A stretch of DNA of 14,788 nt from an uncultured Lachnospiraceae bacterium (GTDB lineage Bacteria > Bacillota_A > Clostridia > Lachnospirales > Lachnospiraceae): contig CAMOFS010000008.1 in assembly GCA_946613735.1 (NCBI GenBank), forward strand, positions 1-14,788, written 5' to 3'. The notes under the pieces were generated by a model, which was not told where the DNA came from, ran no database searches, and was given only the letters and a program-made list of their open reading frames with translations. Shown one piece after another: positions 13,952 to 14,788 of the stretch. Positions within the stretch are counted from its first letter, which is position 1. Each line of letters opens with the position of its first letter. The position numbers and the translations under genes were made by a program.

Positions 13952-14788
13952 TCTGACCTTAGCATTAGCTTTTTTTGGTTTGAAAGCGTATTTACCCTGA
14001 TCCATGTTCCCTCGTCCTTTGATTCCTCGTAAGCATAAAGAGTCGATAATTTCACTTCGGTGTCCTCTATCCCCATGACCTCTGCGATCTCCAAAAGCTT
14101 ACGTTCACCTGATTTGATCCTGCCTAAATGAATGAAGATGTCTATCCCGCTGGCGATCTGTTTCCTTATGGCAGCCAGGGGCAGATCCACATCTGCTGCC
14201 ATGAGCACCATCGTCTCGAGACGCGAAACCATATCCCTGCATGAGTTGGCATGTCCGGTTGAAAGTGTCCCGTCATGACCGGTATTAGCGGCAGTCAATA
14301 CCTCCAGCGCCTCAGCGCCGCGACATTCACCCACAACTATCCTGTCCGGTCTCATACGAAGAGCTGCTCTTACCAGATCCCTTATCTTGATCTCCAGCTT
14401 ACCCTCCAAGGTGGCATTACGGGTCTCCAGTCTCACCAGGTTGTCCACCCCTTTTATCTGAAGCTCTGCGGAGTCCTCTATAGTGATCACCCGTTCATCA
14501 CGGGGCACATAATCCGTCAGTGCATTCAAAAAGGTGGTCTTCCCGCTGCCCGTGCCGCCGCACACAAAGATATTGTATCCGGCAACCACCAGACTTCTTA
14601 AGAAATCAGCTATCTCCCTGCTTAGTGAGCCGTATTCCAAAAGCTTTTCCATATTGATCCTCTCATCGGGAAAACGACGTATGGTAACCGTAGCACCGTC
14701 TACCGATACCGGCGGTAAGATCACATTTACTCTCGACCCATCCATGAGCTTGGTATCCACGATGGGACAGGATTCATTTACCACTCTG
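13948..14788 (-). CDS. tadA: TadA/CpaF-type secretion ATPase (N-terminus outside the window)
   Basis: The motor ATPase of the Tad pilus, a cytoplasmic hexamer of the GspE/VirB11 superfamily. The visible 280 residues are the C-terminal part and run off the right edge. The frame reads VVNESCPIVDTKLMDGSRVN there, an internal family block, so the GTG near the edge is not the start. In visible numbering: RRFPDERI (36-43), Walker A GGTGSGKTTFLNAL (76-89), Asp box TIEDSAELQ (101-109), Walker B RPDRIVVGECRG (145-156) and His box GTLSTGHANS (173-182). All catalytic elements are present. Complete family members are about 400 to 500 residues, so roughly 150 to 200 are missing. It overlaps tadB by 4 bases. 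Confidence 0.96.
   Translation of the reverse strand, partial: RVVNESCPIVDTKLMDGSRVNVILPPVSVDGATVTIRRFPDERINMEKLLEYGSLSREIADFLRSLVVAGYNIFVCGGTGSGKTTFLNALTDYVPRDERVITIEDSAELQIKGVDNLVRLETRNATLEGKLEIKIRDLVRAALRMRPDRIVVGECRGAEALEVLTAANTGHDGTLSTGHANSCRDMVSRLETMVLMAADVDLPLAAIRKQIASGIDIFIHLGRIKSGERKLLEIAEVMGIEDTEVKLSTLYAYEESKDEGTWIRVNTLSNQKKLMLRSE

Overview
This window looks like a chromosome segment from a monoderm Firmicute, most likely a Lachnospiraceae-type Clostridium relative. That placement rests on the gene content: a Tad pilus locus with DUF5702 and DUF6382-FHA proteins and no secretin or pilotin genes in view, a YuiD/DUF212 protein, and strong GGAGG ribosome binding sites. It was made by reading sequence only, with no database search. 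Every convincing gene lies on the minus strand, so transcription runs from high to low coordinates. The window cuts genes at both ends.

Right half (14788 down to 7505), Tad/Flp type IVc pilus operon. In transcription order: tadA ATPase (5' part outside the window), tadB and tadC platform proteins, a 55-residue Flp pilin, a DUF5702 protein with a TadG-like topology, a TadE-like pseudopilin carrying two C-terminal Cys/His modules, a TadV-type prepilin peptidase, a second small TadE-like pseudopilin, and a DUF6382-FHA protein. Junctions are short gaps or ATGA-type overlaps, so this is one co-translated unit. TadA powers the TadB/TadC platform, TadV processes Flp and the TadE-like proteins, and the FHA protein is a candidate phospho-dependent regulator. 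tadZ and cpaB/rcpC homologues are not visible and may lie beyond the right edge.

Middle (7504 to 6321): murG, alone, with an extended -10 promoter and a clear rho-independent terminator.

Left half (6322 to 967): a six-gene operon behind a good sigma-A-type promoter. It encodes a flavodoxin-like/SCP2 fusion, a HIT protein, glucose-6-phosphate isomerase (pgi), a six-TM potassium channel with two TrkA-C-like modules, a YuiD/DUF212 membrane protein and ThrH-type phosphatase. Genes are spaced by at most about 40 bases or overlap. The functions are mixed: central metabolism, ion transport and membrane.

Left edge (966 to 1): a promoter, a UUCG-capped hairpin and the start of glpK. The glpK frame meets an in-frame TGA exactly where the family has Cys in GTGCFML, and the conserved FM(L) follows in frame. 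This is either a broken gene, a sequence error or, less likely, recoding.

The points most worth a second look are the glpK TGA, the TadE-like protein with Cys/His modules, the exported domain at the N-terminus of TadC, and the potassium channel whose pore is joined to TrkA-C modules without an RCK-N domain. No tRNA, rRNA, CRISPR array, insertion sequence or phage gene was seen. No stretch over 300 bases lacks a gene.
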